Part shown: in pieces, positions 36,646 through 47,278 of the stretch
Layout: every line of letters begins with the position of its first letter
How positions within the stretch are numbered: position 1 is the first letter of the stretch
Source: an uncultured Glaciecola sp.
Lineage (GTDB): Bacteria; Pseudomonadota; Gammaproteobacteria; Enterobacterales; Alteromonadaceae
Assembly (NCBI RefSeq): GCF_937770335.1
Contig: NZ_CALJHY010000003.1
Span: forward strand, 682,001 to 746,000
Direction of reading: 5' to 3'
Length of the DNA stretch: 64,000 nt
Made by a program: the position numbers and the translations under genes
Notes under the pieces: generated by a model
What the model saw: the letters and a program-made list of their open reading frames with translations, nothing else
What the model was told of the DNA's origin: nothing
Database searches by the model: none

Positions 36646-36998
36646 TAACTGCGCTCTCTGGTCATGCAAATAGCCACATTTACTGCTTCTTTGAGAATAT
36701 CTGGTTTGTTAACGGTGAGCGTAACTTTTTGAGGATTGAACTCGGCAAAAATCATATCCAGCATTTCTTTTGCTAAAGCTTCGAGTAAAAAGTACGATGA
36801 CCCACCGGCAATATCAGCTAAGCGCTGTGCAACCTTGCCATAATCGATGGTATTTTTGACGTCATCGGTACTAGCCGCCAAACTTAGGTCAGTAAACATA
36901 TCAACATCAAGTATCAACCTCTGCTTAACATGCCTTTCGAAATCAAAAACACCAATAAGTGCGTGGACGGTTAGGCCCTGTATTTTAACTAAATTCAT
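36645..36998 (-). CDS. folB: Dihydroneopterin aldolase
   Basis: Cleaves dihydroneopterin to 6-hydroxymethyl-dihydropterin and glycolaldehyde in folate synthesis. 117 residues, the usual family length. Seen: IQGLTVHALIGVFDFERHVKQ (with the conserved Gly-Val-x-x-x-E), DDVKNTIDYGKVAQRLADI, SSYFLLEALAKEMLDMI and KVTLTVNKPDILKEAVNVAI with the catalytic lysine. It is divergent from plsY across 83 bp, an arrangement common in gammaproteobacteria. Confidence 0.95.
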   Translation of the reverse strand: MNLVKIQGLTVHALIGVFDFERHVKQRLILDVDMFTDLSLAASTDDVKNTIDYGKVAQRLADIAGGSSYFLLEALAKEMLDMIFAEFNPQKVTLTVNKPDILKEAVNVAICMTRERS

Positions 36999-37081
36999 GA
37001 CAATAACTTAATCGGCTAGCGATTTTTTTCACCTTCTAGTAATCTGTAATTAAGTGTAACCGCAACACAGGGACCAAGTAT

Positions 37082-37684
37082 ATGATTTCATTCACGCTGA
37101 TCATGATTTTTGCAGCATATATGTTTGGTTCAGTTTCGAGCGCGATTGTTGTTTGCTATCTTTTTGGCAAGGGCGACCCGCGAACACAGGGCTCAGGAAA
37201 TCCTGGTGCAACCAATGTTTTGCGCATTGCGGGACCTCTCGCTGCCGGTATAGTTTTAAGTTTTGATATACTGAAAGGCACGGTAAGTGTTTACGTCGCA
37301 TTCTTACTAGGTGTCGACGTAATCTCGATAGGTGTTGTGGCTATTGCGGCCTGCCTTGGCCATATGTATCCATTGTTTTTTAAATTTAAAGGCGGTAAAG
37401 GCGTAGCAACAGCGCTGGGTTGTTTAATTGCATTGGGCTTTAATTTGGCAGGTTTGCTACTCGGAACATGGATAATCATGGTCATAGTGACTGGTTATTC
37501 ATCTCTTGCGGCACTCGTTACTGTGACAATTGCTCCTATCTACACTCTATTTTTTAAACCAGAATATATATATTCTGTGCTCATGCTATCAGTCCTAATC
37601 ATTTGGCAGCATCGCGAAAATATACGACGTCTATTGCATGGTAAAGAAAGCAAGATTTGGACAAAAGGCAAGGTAAACGAATAA
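37082..37684 (+). CDS. plsY: Glycerol-3-phosphate acyltransferase PlsY
   Basis: Integral membrane enzyme that uses acyl-phosphate to make lysophosphatidic acid, the first phospholipid step. 200 residues, about five helices. Conserved motifs are present: GSVSSAIVVCYLFGKGDPRTQGSGNPGATN-type start (the SGNPGATNVLR motif), GHMYPLFFKFKGGKGVATALG, and a C-terminal LIIWQHRENIRRLLHGKE. Divergent from folB. A CCTGAC / GTCAGG hairpin (37687-37704) follows the stop but has no T-run. Confidence 0.96.
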   Translation: MISFTLIMIFAAYMFGSVSSAIVVCYLFGKGDPRTQGSGNPGATNVLRIAGPLAAGIVLSFDILKGTVSVYVAFLLGVDVISIGVVAIAACLGHMYPLFFKFKGGKGVATALGCLIALGFNLAGLLLGTWIIMVIVTGYSSLAALVTVTIAPIYTLFFKPEYIYSVLMLSVLIIWQHRENIRRLLHGKESKIWTKGKVNE

Positions 37685-37815
37685 GCCCTGACAGTATAGT
37701 CAGGATGCTTGGCAAAGCTAACCGATTGGGCATAGTAGAATAATACTGGCCTTGCATGAAATGACTTGGCTCAACAATCTAGTTAAACCAAGTGTTTAAC
37801 TGCGCACATCACAGT

Positions 37816-38829
37816 TCATATAGCGGACAGAGAATCCAATGGCCATCTGGGCATCGCTTTCGTATCTAATCCCTCCGACTCACCCGCCAACAAACGTTGT
37901 GCTCCTGCAAACGCAATCATTGCGCCGTTATCAGTACAGTATTCAAAAGCGGGATAAAAAACCTCAATCCCTTTGCGCCGTTTTAAGTCTTGCAACGTGG
38001 CTCTGAGTTGCTTGTTTGCGCTTACACCGCCGGCAATCACAAGACGCTTTTGATTCATTTGCTTTAATGCGCGCTGACATTTGATTAGCAAAGTATCAAC
38101 CACCGCATCTTGAAATGCGTAGGCAATATTCGCTTTTGTCTGCTCATTACCATCACAAGCTCGAATTGTATTTGCGGCGAATGTTTTCAATCCACTGAAG
38201 CTCATATCTAACCCCGGACGATCGGTCATTGGCCTTGGAAATTTATAGTGACCTGCTTCACCTTTTTCTGCTAACTTTGCCAACAAGGGACCACCCGGAT
38301 AGTCGAGCCCTAGGAGTTTTGCCGTTTTATCGAAGGCCTCGCCCGCAGCATCATCTAATGACTCACCAAGAACGGTATATTGGCCGATACCTTGAACATC
38401 GACGATCATGCTATGCCCGCCAGACACTAACAAAGCAATAAAAGGGAATGGTGGTGGGTTATCATCCAACATTGGTGCTAGTAAGTGCCCTTCCATATGA
38501 TGCACACCTAAGGCCGGCACTCCCCAAGCGTAAGCTAAACTGCGGCCCACTGAAGAACCTACAAGTAATGCACCAACTAAACCCGGCCCGCGAGTGAATG
38601 CAACACCATCGATTTCACTTGGACTTAGTCCGGCACTAGCGATAGTGCGCTTAATTAACGGCACTATCTTGCGAACGTGATCTCGCGATGCTAATTCAGG
38701 GACAACACCACCATAATCGGCATGCAATTTAACTTGGCTATATAGTTCGTGGGATAACAAACCATGGTCAGTGTCGTAAATTGCGACACCCGTTTCGTCA
38801 CAGGATGTTTCGATGCCTAGAATTTTCAT
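37816..38829 (-). CDS. tsaD: tRNA N6-threonylcarbamoyladenosine transferase TsaD
   Basis: Transfers threonylcarbamoyl to A37 of ANN-decoding tRNAs, with TsaB and TsaE. 337 residues as in E. coli. ASKHA fold: [31 protein letters not shown], the iron-binding His111 and His115 in [30 protein letters not shown] and [13 protein letters not shown], then [12 protein letters not shown]. It is divergent from rpsU, the classic gammaproteobacterial arrangement (tsaD next to the rpsU-dnaG-rpoD operon). Confidence 0.97.
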   Translation of the reverse strand: MKILGIETSCDETGVAIYDTDHGLLSHELYSQVKLHADYGGVVPELASRDHVRKIVPLIKRTIASAGLSPSEIDGVAFTRGPGLVGALLVGSSVGRSLAYAWGVPALGVHHMEGHLLAPMLDDNPPPFPFIALLVSGGHSMIVDVQGIGQYTVLGESLDDAAGEAFDKTAKLLGLDYPGGPLLAKLAEKGEAGHYKFPRPMTDRPGLDMSFSGLKTFAANTIRACDGNEQTKANIAYAFQDAVVDTLLIKCQRALKQMNQKRLVIAGGVSANKQLRATLQDLKRRKGIEVFYPAFEYCTDNGAMIAFAGAQRLLAGESEGLDTKAMPRWPLDSLSAI

Positions 38830-39139
38830 GTATAAATACTCAGTAAAAAATAATGCTTTGAGAGAAGCTTTTAAAACAATTCATTAAAATAGCTTTGTAA
38901 TGGTTTCAGTTACTTACGCAATAACAATCAAAAAACCAGTAAAATAGCCAATGATCACAGTGCAATCAATGTTTTGCTAGTATATACTGCGCATCGTCGA
39001 CGGAAAACCAACAAAAGCAAATATTTTTGTACTAAATCGCTTTACAAGTAATTGCAAAAGTTTTAGTATTCCGCACCATTTTTTAAGCCCGGGTAATAAA
39101 ACATACCTGGTAGATACAACATCTTAAGGTGATGAATTA
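38830..39139. other. tsaD-rpsU divergent spacer
   Basis: A spacer of 310 bp carrying the promoters of both directions; the strongest visible signal is the TATACT listed separately. No ORF or small RNA recognised. Confidence 0.55.
38983..38988 (+). promoter_or_regulatory. Probable -10 element of the rpsU operon
   Basis: TATACT (5/6 to consensus) about 150 bp before rpsU, with only a weak -35 candidate (GTGCAA, 17 bp upstream). Confidence 0.4.
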
Positions 39140-39355
39140 ATGCCAATCGTGAAAGTAAGAGATAACGAACCGTTTGATATCGCGCTTAGACGCTTCAAAC
39201 GTTCATGTGAGAAAGCTGGTGTACTATCTGAAGTTCGCCGTCGCGAATTTTTTGAAAAGCCAACTTGGGAACGCAAGCGCAAGAAAGCAGCAGCGAAAAA
39301 GCGTCACATGAAAAAGTTAGCTCGCGAAAACGCACGTCGTATCAGATTGTACTAA
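39140..39355 (+). CDS. rpsU: 30S ribosomal protein S21
   Basis: Small basic ribosomal protein, first gene of the macromolecular synthesis operon. 71 residues: [20 protein letters not shown] at the N-terminus, then [20 protein letters not shown] and a lysine/arginine-rich tail. Length and sequence equal the gammaproteobacterial family. A hairpin with a T-run follows, a likely attenuating terminator as in E. coli. Confidence 0.98.
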   Translation: MPIVKVRDNEPFDIALRRFKRSCEKAGVLSEVRRREFFEKPTWERKRKKAAAKKRHMKKLARENARRIRLY

Positions 39356-39397
39356 CTTGTAGAACAGAACTTAACTGGTCTCGAACCAATTAAATTC

Positions 39398-39427
39398 AAA
39401 ACGGGCGTCTTTATGGCGTCCGTTTTT
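39398..39427 (+). terminator. Attenuator-type terminator between rpsU and yqeY
   Basis: AAAACGGGCGTC pairs with GGCGTCCGTTTT (two G-T pairs) around a 5-nt loop, ending in a T-run. Partial termination here would explain high rpsU and low dnaG/rpoD expression, as known for E. coli. Confidence 0.8.
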
Positions 39428-39462
39428 GTTTCTGCGAAACAGAAATATATCAAGGGAATATA

Positions 39463-39909
39463 ATGATGACTCTATTAGAAACGTTAAAAGAAGCTCAAAA
39501 AGATGCGATGCGCGCCAAAGACAAATTGACGCTAAAAACATTGAGAATGGCACTTGCAGCAGTCAAACAACGCGAAGTTGATGAGCGTATCGAATTAAAC
39601 GATACCGATGTTCTTGCTATATTGACCAAGATGGTTAAGCAGCGCAATGAATCTATTACGCCATTTAGATCCGCTGGTCGTCAAGACCTAGTAGACATTG
39701 AAGAAGCGGAAATTGTCGTTATACAGAAATACCTACCACAGCCACTAACCGCAGACGAAATCAATGCACTAATTGATGATGCAATGACCGCTACAGGCGC
39801 TGCATCAATGCAGGACATGGGTAAAGTTATGGGTTGGCTTAAGCCTAAAGTAACCGGTCGCGCTGATATGGGTGCATTAAGCGGTAGTATTAAAGCTAAA
39901 TTAGTTTAG
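39463..39909 (+). CDS. yqeY: GatB/YqeY-domain protein
   Basis: 148 residues, the length of the YqeY family: LKEAQKDAMRAKDKLTLKTL, RMALAAVKQREVDER, ILTKMVKQRNESITPFRSAGR, and the C-terminal DMGKVMGWLKPKVTGRADM. The fold resembles the tRNA-binding tail of GatB; the family's function is not firmly established. ATGATG after AAGGGAA, so the start may be 39463 or 39466. It is inserted between rpsU and dnaG, as in many Alteromonadales, and ends 4 bp before dnaG. Confidence 0.93.
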   Translation: MMTLLETLKEAQKDAMRAKDKLTLKTLRMALAAVKQREVDERIELNDTDVLAILTKMVKQRNESITPFRSAGRQDLVDIEEAEIVVIQKYLPQPLTADEINALIDDAMTATGAASMQDMGKVMGWLKPKVTGRADMGALSGSIKAKLV

Positions 39910-39913
39910 ATAT

Positions 39914-41683
39914 ATGGCTGGCCGCATTCCACGTGACTTCATAGATGATCTTATCGCTCGCAGCGATATTGTCGATATCATTGATGCTCGGGTAAAACTC
40001 AAGAAGGCAGGCAAGAATCATCAAGCTTGTTGCCCTTTTCATAATGAGAAAAGCCCGTCGTTTTCAGTAAGTCAGGAAAAACAATTCTATTACTGCTTTG
40101 GGTGCGGGGCAAAAGGCAACGTTGTTAGTTTTTTGATGGAGTTCGATCGTTTAGAGTTTCCAGAAGCAATCGAAGAACTAGCTAAAACATATGGTGTTGA
40201 TGTACCGCGAGAAAAAGGCGGTGCTCCCGCACCGACTGCTCAGCAAAAAAGTCAGCGTGAACATGACTATCAGTTGATGGAATCGGTTACTCGATATTTT
40301 CAGCATCAGTTAAAACACCACTCACAGGCTCCAGAAGTCATCGCATACTTAAAAGGCCGAGGGCTCAGCGGTGATATCGTTAAAGCTTGGGATATGGGAT
40401 TTGCACCTCCAGAATGGGATTCGGTATTAAAAACATTTGGTACTGATGAGCACAAGCAATCTCGCCTGCTCGAGCTCAAGCTAATTTCAGAAAATGACAA
40501 GAAACGTCGGTTTGATTTTTTCCGCAATCGCGTCATGTTCCCAATTCGAGATAAGCGAGGTCGCGTTGTTGGATTTGGCGGCCGCGTAATGCAAGATGAT
40601 GGACCTAAATATCTAAATAGCCCCGAAACACCTATTTTTCACAAAGGATTTGAGCTCTTTGGTCTATATCAAGCACGTCAAAATAACCGCAAACTTGATC
40701 GCTTATTAGTCGTTGAAGGCTACATGGATGTGGTGGCATTAAGTCAGTTTGATATTAATTATGCTGTAGCTGCATTAGGCACTGCAACTACACCTGAGCA
40801 CATTCAAGCCATGTTTAAATCAACAGCTGAAGTCGTTTGTTGCTATGACGGCGACAGAGCTGGTCGCGAAGCCGCATGGCGTGCACTTGAAAACGCGTTG
40901 CCATTTTTGAAAGACGGCGTGGGCATGAAGTTTTTATTTTTACCCGATGGTGAAGACCCAGACACGATGGTCAGAAAGATAGGGAAAGATGAATTCGAGA
41001 CCCTATTAAATAAAGCGGTACCATTATCAAAATTCTTTTTTGATAATTTATTACAGCGGCATTCAGTTTCCTCTAATGAGGGTAAAGCTGCGTTAAAGGC
41101 TGAGGCTATGCCTTTAATAGAAAAAATTCAGGGTGATAATCAACGTGACTTGTTGCTGTTTGACCTTAGCAAGTTATTTGGGGAAGAGGCGAAAGAAACA
41201 CTAGCCCGAGATATAAAAAATGCTAACAGTCGCAAAGCACCGCGGAAAGTTGATTACCAGGCTCCTCAGAAAATAAAGCAATCGCCACTACGTATGATGC
41301 TGAGACTATTAATGGACTCACCAAAGTTGGCCTCCGAGTGTCCAAATGTAAAACTCACCCCACTCAAAAATACAGCAATTTCGGGGATCCCGTTATTAAT
41401 CGATCTGCACTCATATTGCTATGCCAATCCAAAAGCGAATACGGGGATGGTTTTGGAAGCTTTTCGTGAGCATCCTAATATTAGGCATCTTGCACAACTA
41501 TTAGAAAATGATGTTTTGTCTTTGGACACGAACATTAAGATACTTTACACAGATTGCTTCAAAAATTTAATCAAATGGCACTTTAGAGCTCGCCTTGACG
41601 AGCTAGAAGCAAAAACAAAGTTCTCAGAATTAAGTGAACAAGAACAACAAGAGTTGAATTTATTAATGATGAAACTACATTAG
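39914..41683 (+). CDS. dnaG: DNA primase
   Basis: Makes RNA primers at the replication fork together with DnaB. 589 residues. The zinc-binding domain has Cys40, His43, Cys61 and Cys64 (ACCPFHNEKSPSF...YYCFGCGAKG), the same positions as E. coli. The catalytic core has GGRVMQDDGPKYLNSPETP, the TOPRIM motif VVEGYMDVVAL and CYDGDRAGREAAWRA. The C-terminal DnaB-binding helical domain is about residues 450-589. It starts 4 bp after yqeY, within the operon. Confidence 0.98.
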   Translation: MAGRIPRDFIDDLIARSDIVDIIDARVKLKKAGKNHQACCPFHNEKSPSFSVSQEKQFYYCFGCGAKGNVVSFLMEFDRLEFPEAIEELAKTYGVDVPREKGGAPAPTAQQKSQREHDYQLMESVTRYFQHQLKHHSQAPEVIAYLKGRGLSGDIVKAWDMGFAPPEWDSVLKTFGTDEHKQSRLLELKLISENDKKRRFDFFRNRVMFPIRDKRGRVVGFGGRVMQDDGPKYLNSPETPIFHKGFELFGLYQARQNNRKLDRLLVVEGYMDVVALSQFDINYAVAALGTATTPEHIQAMFKSTAEVVCCYDGDRAGREAAWRALENALPFLKDGVGMKFLFLPDGEDPDTMVRKIGKDEFETLLNKAVPLSKFFFDNLLQRHSVSSNEGKAALKAEAMPLIEKIQGDNQRDLLLFDLSKLFGEEAKETLARDIKNANSRKAPRKVDYQAPQKIKQSPLRMMLRLLMDSPKLASECPNVKLTPLKNTAISGIPLLIDLHSYCYANPKANTGMVLEAFREHPNIRHLAQLLENDVLSLDTNIKILYTDCFKNLIKWHFRARLDELEAKTKFSELSEQEQQELNLLMMKLH

Positions 41684-41912
41684 CTAAGACGCAAGCGAAT
41701 CTACTTTCATGAATTTTCAAATAGTCATTCTGTCTTAACAGAAATAGCCGATAAGGTTGGATAAGGTGTCAGGTAACTTAGCTAAAATTCAATAGATTTG
41801 GCGCTTGTCAGTATAAAAAATATAATGATGCAGGCACTTGAAAAGAGTTAATCTGAACCCATATCTACGGAAAGTCACAAGTAACAAGATGTAGTCAAAA
41901 GTACTCGTTTAG

Positions 41913-41921
41913 TGTTATACT
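41913..41921 (+). promoter_or_regulatory. Extended -10 promoter candidate for rpoD
   Basis: TGTTATACT, an extended -10 (TGnTATACT), in the 375-bp dnaG-rpoD spacer and about 138 bp before the rpoD start. It would give rpoD its own transcript. No good -35 is seen. Confidence 0.5.
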
Positions 41922-42058
41922 ATCGAATTCGCAGACGCTACGATAAAGCAAGCTAAGGGTTAATTTCCTTGGTATCGTTTAACGGGTTGAAAATAAGCTA
42001 GTTTTAAGTAGTTAGCTTGTTCGCGTTTAACAACTCCTAATTAAGTGTAAGGTATATT

Positions 42059-43882
42059 GTGCAGAGCAAGCAGTCCCAGATAAAACTCCTGATTGCAAAA
42101 GGTAAAGAACAAGGTTACTTAACCTTTGCCGAAGTAAATGACCATCTCCCTCAAAACGTTGTCGACTCTGATCAAATTGAAGATATTATTCGCATGATCA
42201 ACGACATGGGGATTAAGGTTTCCGAGTCAGCACCAGATGCTGATGAATTGCTAATGCAAGAATCAACTGCCGACGAAGATGTTGCTGAGGCCGCTGCGCA
42301 AGCGCTTGCCACAGTTGAAAGCGAAATCGGCCGCACAACCGACCCCGTTCGCATGTACATGCGTGAAATGGGTACGGTTGAACTACTAACACGCGAAGGC
42401 GAAATTGAAATTGCTAAACGCATTGAAGATGGTATTAACCAAGTTCAATGCTCTGTCGCAGAATATCCAGAAGCTATAACGCATTTGCTCGATCAATGGG
42501 ACTTATTTGAAGCTGAAGAAATTCGCATTAGCGATATTATCATCGGTTTTGTTGACCCTAACGAGCAAGATATAGCGCCTACCGCGACCCACATCGGATC
42601 TGAATTATCTCAAAAAGAACTTGATGATGAAGACAAAGATGATGATGAGGAAGAGGAAGAAGAAGACACAGGTGTTGATCCTGAGCTTGCACGTGAAAAA
42701 TTTACTGCACTGCGTAAGCAATACGCTAAAGTAATGAGCGTGATTGAAGTGAAAGGACGCTCACACAAAGCATCGCGTAAAGAAATTCATGAGCTTAGTG
42801 AAGTGTTTAAAGAGTTTCGCTTAATACCTAAGCAATTTGATCGCATGGTCAAAAACATGCGCGGCATGATGGATCGAGTTCGTATTCAAGAACGATTAAT
42901 CATGAAGTACTGCGTCATGAACGCAAAAATGCCGAAAAAAGATTTTATTAAGGCATTCGCCGGTAACGAAACTAGCACTGATTGGTTGTACAAAGCATTA
43001 GAAGGTAAAGCGCCCTACGTTGAAAAACTTCTGGAATTCAAAGAAGAAATCGAGCGTAGCGTTAGCAAAATGAATGCTGTTGAAGCTGAAACTGGTTTAA
43101 TTATTCCAGACATTAAAGATATTAATCGCAGAATGTCGATTGGCGAAGCGAAAGCGCGCCGTGCAAAGAAAGAGATGGTCGAAGCAAACTTACGTTTGGT
43201 TATTTCAATCGCGAAGAAATACACGAATCGTGGTTTGCAATTTTTGGATTTGATCCAAGAAGGCAATATCGGCCTGATGAAAGCGGTTGATAAATTTGAA
43301 TACCGTCGTGGTTATAAGTTCTCAACTTATGCTACTTGGTGGATAAGACAAGCAATTACGCGCTCGATTGCCGACCAAGCGAGAACTATTCGAATTCCAG
43401 TGCACATGATTGAAACGATTAATAAGTTAAATCGTATTTCGCGTCAGATGCTTCAAGAAATGGGTAGAGAGCCGACACCTGAAGAATTGTCAGAACGCAT
43501 GGTTATGCCTGAAGACAAAGTACGCAAGGTGCTTAAAATTGCTAAAGAGCCGATCTCCATGGAAACACCGATTGGTGATGATGAAGATTCGCACTTGGGA
43601 GATTTCATTGAGGACGGGACTATAATTCAACCTCTTGATTCTGCCACCGGAGGTAGTTTGAAAAATGCTACTCAGGAAGTATTGGCAGGCCTCACGGCAC
43701 GTGAAGCCAAGGTTCTCAGAATGCGATTTGGTATTGATATGAACACTGACCATACTTTAGAAGAAGTTGGTAAGCAGTTCGACGTTACTCGCGAGCGTAT
43801 CAGACAAATTGAAGCTAAGGCATTGCGTAAATTACGTCATCCTAGCCGCTCTGAGCAGTTAAGAAGCTTCTTAGACGAATAG
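42059..43882 (+). CDS. rpoD: RNA polymerase primary sigma factor (sigma-70)
   Basis: Directs housekeeping transcription. 607 residues from a GTG start that has AAGG six bases upstream; no ATG fits the conserved N-terminus. Region 1.1 ([20 protein letters not shown]), region 1.2 ([20 protein letters not shown]), the acidic stretch of the non-conserved region (about 190-206), region 2 ([20 protein letters not shown]), region 3 ([14 protein letters not shown]) and region 4.2 ([20 protein letters not shown]) are all present. Ends LRSFLDE as usual. Last gene of the macromolecular synthesis operon. Confidence 0.98.
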   Translation: MQSKQSQIKLLIAKGKEQGYLTFAEVNDHLPQNVVDSDQIEDIIRMINDMGIKVSESAPDADELLMQESTADEDVAEAAAQALATVESEIGRTTDPVRMYMREMGTVELLTREGEIEIAKRIEDGINQVQCSVAEYPEAITHLLDQWDLFEAEEIRISDIIIGFVDPNEQDIAPTATHIGSELSQKELDDEDKDDDEEEEEEDTGVDPELAREKFTALRKQYAKVMSVIEVKGRSHKASRKEIHELSEVFKEFRLIPKQFDRMVKNMRGMMDRVRIQERLIMKYCVMNAKMPKKDFIKAFAGNETSTDWLYKALEGKAPYVEKLLEFKEEIERSVSKMNAVEAETGLIIPDIKDINRRMSIGEAKARRAKKEMVEANLRLVISIAKKYTNRGLQFLDLIQEGNIGLMKAVDKFEYRRGYKFSTYATWWIRQAITRSIADQARTIRIPVHMIETINKLNRISRQMLQEMGREPTPEELSERMVMPEDKVRKVLKIAKEPISMETPIGDDEDSHLGDFIEDGTIIQPLDSATGGSLKNATQEVLAGLTAREAKVLRMRFGIDMNTDHTLEEVGKQFDVTRERIRQIEAKALRKLRHPSRSEQLRSFLDE

Positions 43883-43914
43883 TAATTGTTTGGCTAAATA
43901 AGTATAAAATATCG

Positions 43915-43943
43915 AAGCCCTAATTAAAGTTAGGGCTTTTTTT
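43915..43943 (+). terminator. Terminator of rpoD
   Basis: Perfect 9-bp stem AAGCCCTAA / TTAGGGCTT, 6-nt loop, then a T-run; 33 bp after the stop codon. Confidence 0.95.
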
Positions 43944-43963
43944 ATGTCCCCTAAAAAATAGTC

Positions 43964-44015
43964 AAACAAGACACACCTATTTGTTGAGTTTTCATCAAAT
44001 AGGTGTGTCTTGTTT
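43964..44015. repeat. AATAAGGACACACCT-family palindrome
   Basis: Arms AAACAAGACACACCTATTTG (43964-43983) and its complement at 43996-44015, with a 12-nt loop of which the outer four bases nearly pair. The core here is AAGACACACCT. It lies between the rpoD and RND terminators. Confidence 0.88.
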
Positions 44016-44039
44016 ACCGATTGCAGAATTAGCAAGGCA

Positions 44040-44073
44040 TAAAAAAAGGTGCACGATACCGGTACACCTTTCT
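44040..44073 (-). terminator. Terminator of the RND operon
   Basis: Minus strand: AAAGGTG / CACCTTT stem with interior pairing around TACCGGTA, then a T-run; about 60 bp after the permease stop. Confidence 0.75.
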
Positions 44074-44132
44074 TAATTATTTCATTTGCCCCTGAGCAAC
44101 ACTTTTAAACAGTAGGGATCAGGGACCTATTT

Positions 44133-47100
44133 TTATTTAGACACATCCGTGTCGTCATGTAGTTCGCCTTCGCCTTTTTTATAAGGTACTTCAGCCTCAA
44201 GTTCCACCAGCTTTCTCGCCCGTTTCTCAGGAGAGCCGGTCCCTCTAGCTAAGTACGCATAAGCTGTTGGCACAATAAACAAGGTCATAAAAGCTGAAAA
44301 CATAACACCAGAAAATATAACCATACCGATAACTGCTCGCGATTCTGCACCCGGTCCTGTTGCTAATACTAAAGGTAATGCACTAAAGACTGTCGTAAAT
44401 CCGGTCATTACAATCGGACGTAGTCGCAACATTGAGGCTTTCTTTAACGCCTCTTCAAATTCAACACCAGCATCTCTTAGCTGATTGGCGAACTCTACAA
44501 TCAGTATCCCGTTTTTGGCTGCGAGCCCTATGAGCATTACTAATCCAATCTGACTATATATATTAATGGACATGCCAGCCAAATAAAGGCCAACATATGC
44601 GCCCACTAACGCTAGTGGTACTGTTAACATGATAACTAAAGGATGGATCCAGCTTTCAAATTGAGCTGCTAACACCAAATAGGTCACGGCTAAAGCTAAC
44701 GCGAATATAAAGATGAAAGATGAGCCCGACTCTTGATAGAGCTGAGACTCACCTTTGTAATCGATTGAAACCCCATCTGATAGTTCTGTTGCCACTATAT
44801 TTTCAAGAAATGCCAACGCTTCACCTACTGTATAACCATCAGCTAAATTTGCACTAATAGTTATTGCTCGCATGCGGTTATAGCGGTTGAGTGTATTAGA
44901 CGTTGCTCGTTCAGAAATATCCAGAAGATTGTCCATCGGTATCAACTGCCCGGTTCTATCAGAACGAACATAGATATTATCTATACTGCTTGGGCTTCTA
45001 TAATCTGCTTCATTACCTTCTAACAAGACGTCGTACTCTTGACCACGGTCGAGATAAGTAGATACACGTCTTTGGCCAAGCATCGTTTCTAATGTTCGCC
45101 CAACTTCCGAAATAGACACACCTAAATCAGCAGCTCGATCTCTATCAATATTCACCAATAATTGTGGTGATGTTTCCTTGTAGTCTGAATCTATACGCAA
45201 CAACTTAGGATTTTCAGCCGCTTTTTCCATGACAATATCACGCCAACTGATGAGCTCTTCATACGTATTACCTTGCAAAACAAATTGCACCGGTCGACCT
45301 AAACCACCGCCACCTAGCGCTGAGCGCATAACAGCAAACGCCCTAACATCTGGAATTTGAGAGAGTTTGCCACTAATTTCATTCATCAAATCGAATGTGG
45401 AACGCTCTCTGCTTTCCCAGTCAGCAGCTCCGACAATAGCAATGCCGGCAGAACCACCAAAACCAGGTGTTCTTACTAGTATACGCTTGGCTTCACCCGA
45501 CTCTTTATAAGGTAATAAAATGTCTTCAATAACTTCCAGATTGCGTGCATTGCTCTCATAGCTAGAACCCTCTTGAGACTGCATAAATATAAAGAAGTTT
45601 CCACGATCTTCTCTCGGCACAAACTCCTTGGGAATTTTACTTTGTAATTGAACAAGAAGTACAACGCTAATAACTACCATCAAGAGGACCATGATTGGCT
45701 GCTTAATAGTGGTTGTTAAACTGTTATAGTATTTTAGTTCTAACTTCTTAAAACTAACATCTACCCATTTTCCAAAGCCTGAGCTACGCTCTCTTTTCTT
45801 TAGCAGTTTGGATGCAAGCATGGGTGACAAAGTCAATGCCGTAAAGCTTGAGAAAGCAACAGCAGCTGCAATTGCAATAGCAAACTCAGTAAATAGCCTA
45901 CCTATATTTCCTTCCAAAAAGACTAAAGGTAGGAACACCGATATCAATACTAATGTTGTGGCGATAACGGCAAAACCGACTTCTCTGGCTCCTCTATACG
46001 CAGCTAGTATTGGTGGTTCCCCTATTTCTATTCGGCGATAGATGTTCTCGAGCACCACTATAGAATCGTCCACAACTAAACCAATAGCCAAGACTAAGGC
46101 CAAAAGAGTCAACAGGTTAATAGAATAACCAAGCATATACATCACGATGAATGCAGCGACTAAAGAAACAGGAACAGTTATCGCAGGAATTAACGTTGCG
46201 CGGATATTCCCTAAAAACAAATAAATAACGACGATTACCATGAACATAGCAATGGCTAGTGTGTTGTAAACTTCATTGATAGATTCTTCGATAAATACGG
46301 ACGAATCGTAGCTTTCAACGAAATAAATGTTGTCTGGTAATGTCGCTGCAATGCGATTAATTGCAGCTCTGGCGGCCTTGGCAACATCTAATGTGTTAGC
46401 CTTCGACTGCTTTACAATACCTAAACCAATCATATTGACGCCATCACCACGGAAATCGGTTTCATCATCTTCCGCGGCTAATTCAACCTTTGCGACCTCT
46501 GATAGACGAATTAAAAAACCGTCCGAGCCAGCCTTAATCGTAAGATTAGCAAAATCAGTCGGCGTCAAAAATGAACGCGCGACTCGTACATCAAAATCAC
46601 GGTCATTTGATTCAACACGCCCAGCAGGAAGCTCAACGTTCTCAGAACGAATAACTCGTTCAATATCACCAACGGTAATACCTCGAGCCGCCATAGCGTT
46701 GCGATCAACCGAGACCTTCATTGCATAGGTTCTGCCACCACCAACGCGAACACGTGCGACACCATCAGCGGTAGATAAGCGGTCGATGATGAACCTGTCC
46801 GCATAATCAGTTAGTTCCATGGTGTTTAAGTTTGTGCTGCGTAAGTTGTACCAAACAATAACGTCTTCATCACTGCTCGACTTAGATACTTCAGGGGGTA
46901 ATGCTTGATCGGGTAAATTGTTTAGTGCGCGCGACACTCTTTCTCTAACGTCGTTAGAGGCAGCATCAATATCACGACCTAAGTTAAATTCAATGGTTAT
47001 GCTGGAGCGACCATTGCGACTAGAAGAGGTAATATTTTTCATTCCTTCAATACCACTAATGCGGTCTTCCAGAAGCTGCGTAATGCGCGTTTCAACGATT

Positions 47101-47270
47101 TCAGCAGAAGCACCTGGATAGCTAGTATTTACCGACACAATAGGCGGATCGATATCAGGATATTCACGTAGTGAAAGGAATGAAATCGCCACAATCCCAA
47201 ACACTAAGAGAATAAGATTAACAACGGATGCAAAAACAGGACGTTTTACGGAGACATCAGATAATAACAT
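44133..47270 (-). CDS. RND efflux permease (HAE1-type)
   Basis: Proton-driven inner-membrane pump of the AcrB type, 1045 residues with 12 predicted helices and two large periplasmic loops. N-terminus SVKRPVFASVVNLILLVFG; proton-relay residues: Asp-Asp in LAIGLVVDDSIVVLENIYRR and Lys in LIGLAAKNGILIVEFA; also YPGASAEIVETRITQLLEDR. It starts 8 bp after its adaptor gene. Likely exports drugs or metabolites; no outer-membrane TolC-type gene or regulator adjoins, so the substrate cannot be told. Confidence 0.95.
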   Translation of the reverse strand: MLLSDVSVKRPVFASVVNLILLVFGIVAISFLSLREYPDIDPPIVSVNTSYPGASAEIVETRITQLLEDRISGIEGMKNITSSSRNGRSSITIEFNLGRDIDAASNDVRERVSRALNNLPDQALPPEVSKSSSDEDVIVWYNLRSTNLNTMELTDYADRFIIDRLSTADGVARVRVGGGRTYAMKVSVDRNAMAARGITVGDIERVIRSENVELPAGRVESNDRDFDVRVARSFLTPTDFANLTIKAGSDGFLIRLSEVAKVELAAEDDETDFRGDGVNMIGLGIVKQSKANTLDVAKAARAAINRIAATLPDNIYFVESYDSSVFIEESINEVYNTLAIAMFMVIVVIYLFLGNIRATLIPAITVPVSLVAAFIVMYMLGYSINLLTLLALVLAIGLVVDDSIVVLENIYRRIEIGEPPILAAYRGAREVGFAVIATTLVLISVFLPLVFLEGNIGRLFTEFAIAIAAAVAFSSFTALTLSPMLASKLLKKRERSSGFGKWVDVSFKKLELKYYNSLTTTIKQPIMVLLMVVISVVLLVQLQSKIPKEFVPREDRGNFFIFMQSQEGSSYESNARNLEVIEDILLPYKESGEAKRILVRTPGFGGSAGIAIVGAADWESRERSTFDLMNEISGKLSQIPDVRAFAVMRSALGGGGLGRPVQFVLQGNTYEELISWRDIVMEKAAENPKLLRIDSDYKETSPQLLVNIDRDRAADLGVSISEVGRTLETMLGQRRVSTYLDRGQEYDVLLEGNEADYRSPSSIDNIYVRSDRTGQLIPMDNLLDISERATSNTLNRYNRMRAITISANLADGYTVGEALAFLENIVATELSDGVSIDYKGESQLYQESGSSFIFIFALALAVTYLVLAAQFESWIHPLVIMLTVPLALVGAYVGLYLAGMSINIYSQIGLVMLIGLAAKNGILIVEFANQLRDAGVEFEEALKKASMLRLRPIVMTGFTTVFSALPLVLATGPGAESRAVIGMVIFSGVMFSAFMTLFIVPTAYAYLARGTGSPEKRARKLVELEAEVPYKKGEGELHDDTDVSK

Positions 47271-47278
47271 ACAGCCTC

